DNA of 21,818 bases from Acetivibrio sp964466645 (GTDB lineage: Bacteria; Bacillota; Clostridia; Acetivibrionales; Acetivibrionaceae): NCBI GenBank assembly GCA_964466645.1, contig CAYXPB010000053.1, positions 1 through 21,818 of the forward strand, given 5' to 3'. Below the pieces are notes generated by a model, which was not told the origin of the DNA, did not search any database, and saw only the letters and a program-made list of their open reading frames with translations. Position numbers and translations under genes: made by a program. Positions within the stretch are counted from its first letter, which is position 1. Each line of letters opens with the position of its first letter. Below, piece after piece: positions 21,455 to 21,818 of the stretch.

Positions 21455-21818
21455 TTTCTACACCTCGCAAGATTATAAGTATTTTGAATAAAGACATTTC
21501 TATAAGGTGTTTCAAAAAAATCATTAGTCAATATATATTGTTCAACCTAATCATGAAAGCTTAAAAGCTTTCAAACAGAGGAACGTTATTTTACAGTGCA
21601 AAAAATGTAAATCAACTTTTTCGAAATATCCATCGACCAGTTATTTTTTTTGAAGCACCTAAATCATCTGTAAAAGTTTTTTCGACGAGCATATAGCTTT
21701 TTTGTTGAAAATAAAGATATACAGATATATTCGATAAATATTATTAAAACCCTTTTTTTGTTGTTTTGTTTTGTGTTAATGTGTAAAATAGTATAAAATT
21801 AGTATTAATAAAACATAA
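21455..21818. other. Terminal intergenic region with repeat copy F
   Basis: No gene is seen to the window edge. Copy F fills 21505-21660. After it the DNA is very AT-rich; TATAAA near 21792 with a T/G-rich stretch before it could be a promoter for a gene beyond the window. Confidence 0.5.
21505..21660 (+). repeat. Dispersed repeat, copy F, interrupted by a palindromic segment
   Basis: Left end AGGTGTTTCAAAAAAA plus CATTAGTCAATATATAT, right half AAATCAACTTTTTCGAAA through GACCAGTT to TTTTTTTTGAAGCACCT. About 56 bp (21551-21606) with no match to other copies splits it at the CCCAA/TAAAATC point. The insert begins with the palindrome TGAAAGCTT-AA-AAGCTTTCA (21554-21573). Confidence 0.85.

Noticed and set aside
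15552..21660. CRISPR array from multiple similar repeats
   Set aside because: The repeats are about 100 bp, irregularly spaced, in both orientations and separated by genes; there are no regular spacers or cas genes.
15552..21660. Insertion sequence or prophage
   Set aside because: No transposase, integrase or phage gene is present; the genes between repeats are ordinary housekeeping genes.

Overview
The window looks like a low-GC, spore-forming, anaerobic Firmicute, probably a clostridial cluster III cellulolytic lineage (Acetivibrio/Ruminiclostridium-like). This rests on AT-rich DNA, strong GGAGG-type ribosome binding sites, an alpha/beta-type SASP gene, a glgC-glgD pair, a YesN-type AraC response regulator and a DUF421-DUF4363 pair. 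It is draft sequence: a 10-base N run at 2196-2205 falls inside a methyltransferase gene. The organism assignment is an inference from gene content only.

Layout, left to right. 1-2366: RNA modification and methyltransferase block on the + strand (3' end of an RsmF/NOL1-type rRNA methylase, an RsuA-family pseudouridine synthase, a Methyltransf_32-type methyltransferase). 2367-4010: a cytoplasmic starch-binding (CBM25-like) protein with a histone-H1-like Lys/Ala tail, an unknown 47-residue protein and a CPWC glutaredoxin. 4098-8685: a response regulator with no kinase beside it, then glgC and glgD overlapping by 4 nt (glycogen precursor synthesis). 8686-10055: a DagK/YegS lipid kinase and tRNA-Val(GAC) with a consensus promoter and a 16-bp-stem terminator. 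10195-12294: a CaCA-family exchanger convergent with a DUF421/DUF4363 pair. 12674-15477: potassium uptake, with two TrkA/KtrA-type regulatory subunits convergent with a TrkH/KtrB channel subunit. 15649-19251 (- strand): SASP, a processive diacylglycerol glucosyltransferase-like GT28 enzyme, and a FapA/DUF342 gene split by one in-frame TAA. 19439-21454: a DacF-type D,D-carboxypeptidase convergent with a PilZ (c-di-GMP-binding) protein.

The main unexplained structure is a dispersed, non-coding repeat family of about 100 bp, MITE-like, with at least a dozen full, deleted, interrupted or fragmentary copies between 4 kb and 21.7 kb. Most are packed into gene junctions from 15.5 kb onward. Its ends read AGGTGTTTCAAAAAA and TTTTTTGGAATCACCT. 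One copy supplies the last 13 codons and the stop of dacF and also forms the stop codon of the convergent PilZ gene. One copy is interrupted by a palindromic segment, and one locus holds two element ends fused back to back where a bidirectional terminator is needed. No transposase is encoded in the window.

Other points of interest are the CBM25/H1-tail protein near the glycogen genes, the nonsense codon in the FapA gene, and a 10-bp inverted repeat bracketing the trkH promoter.
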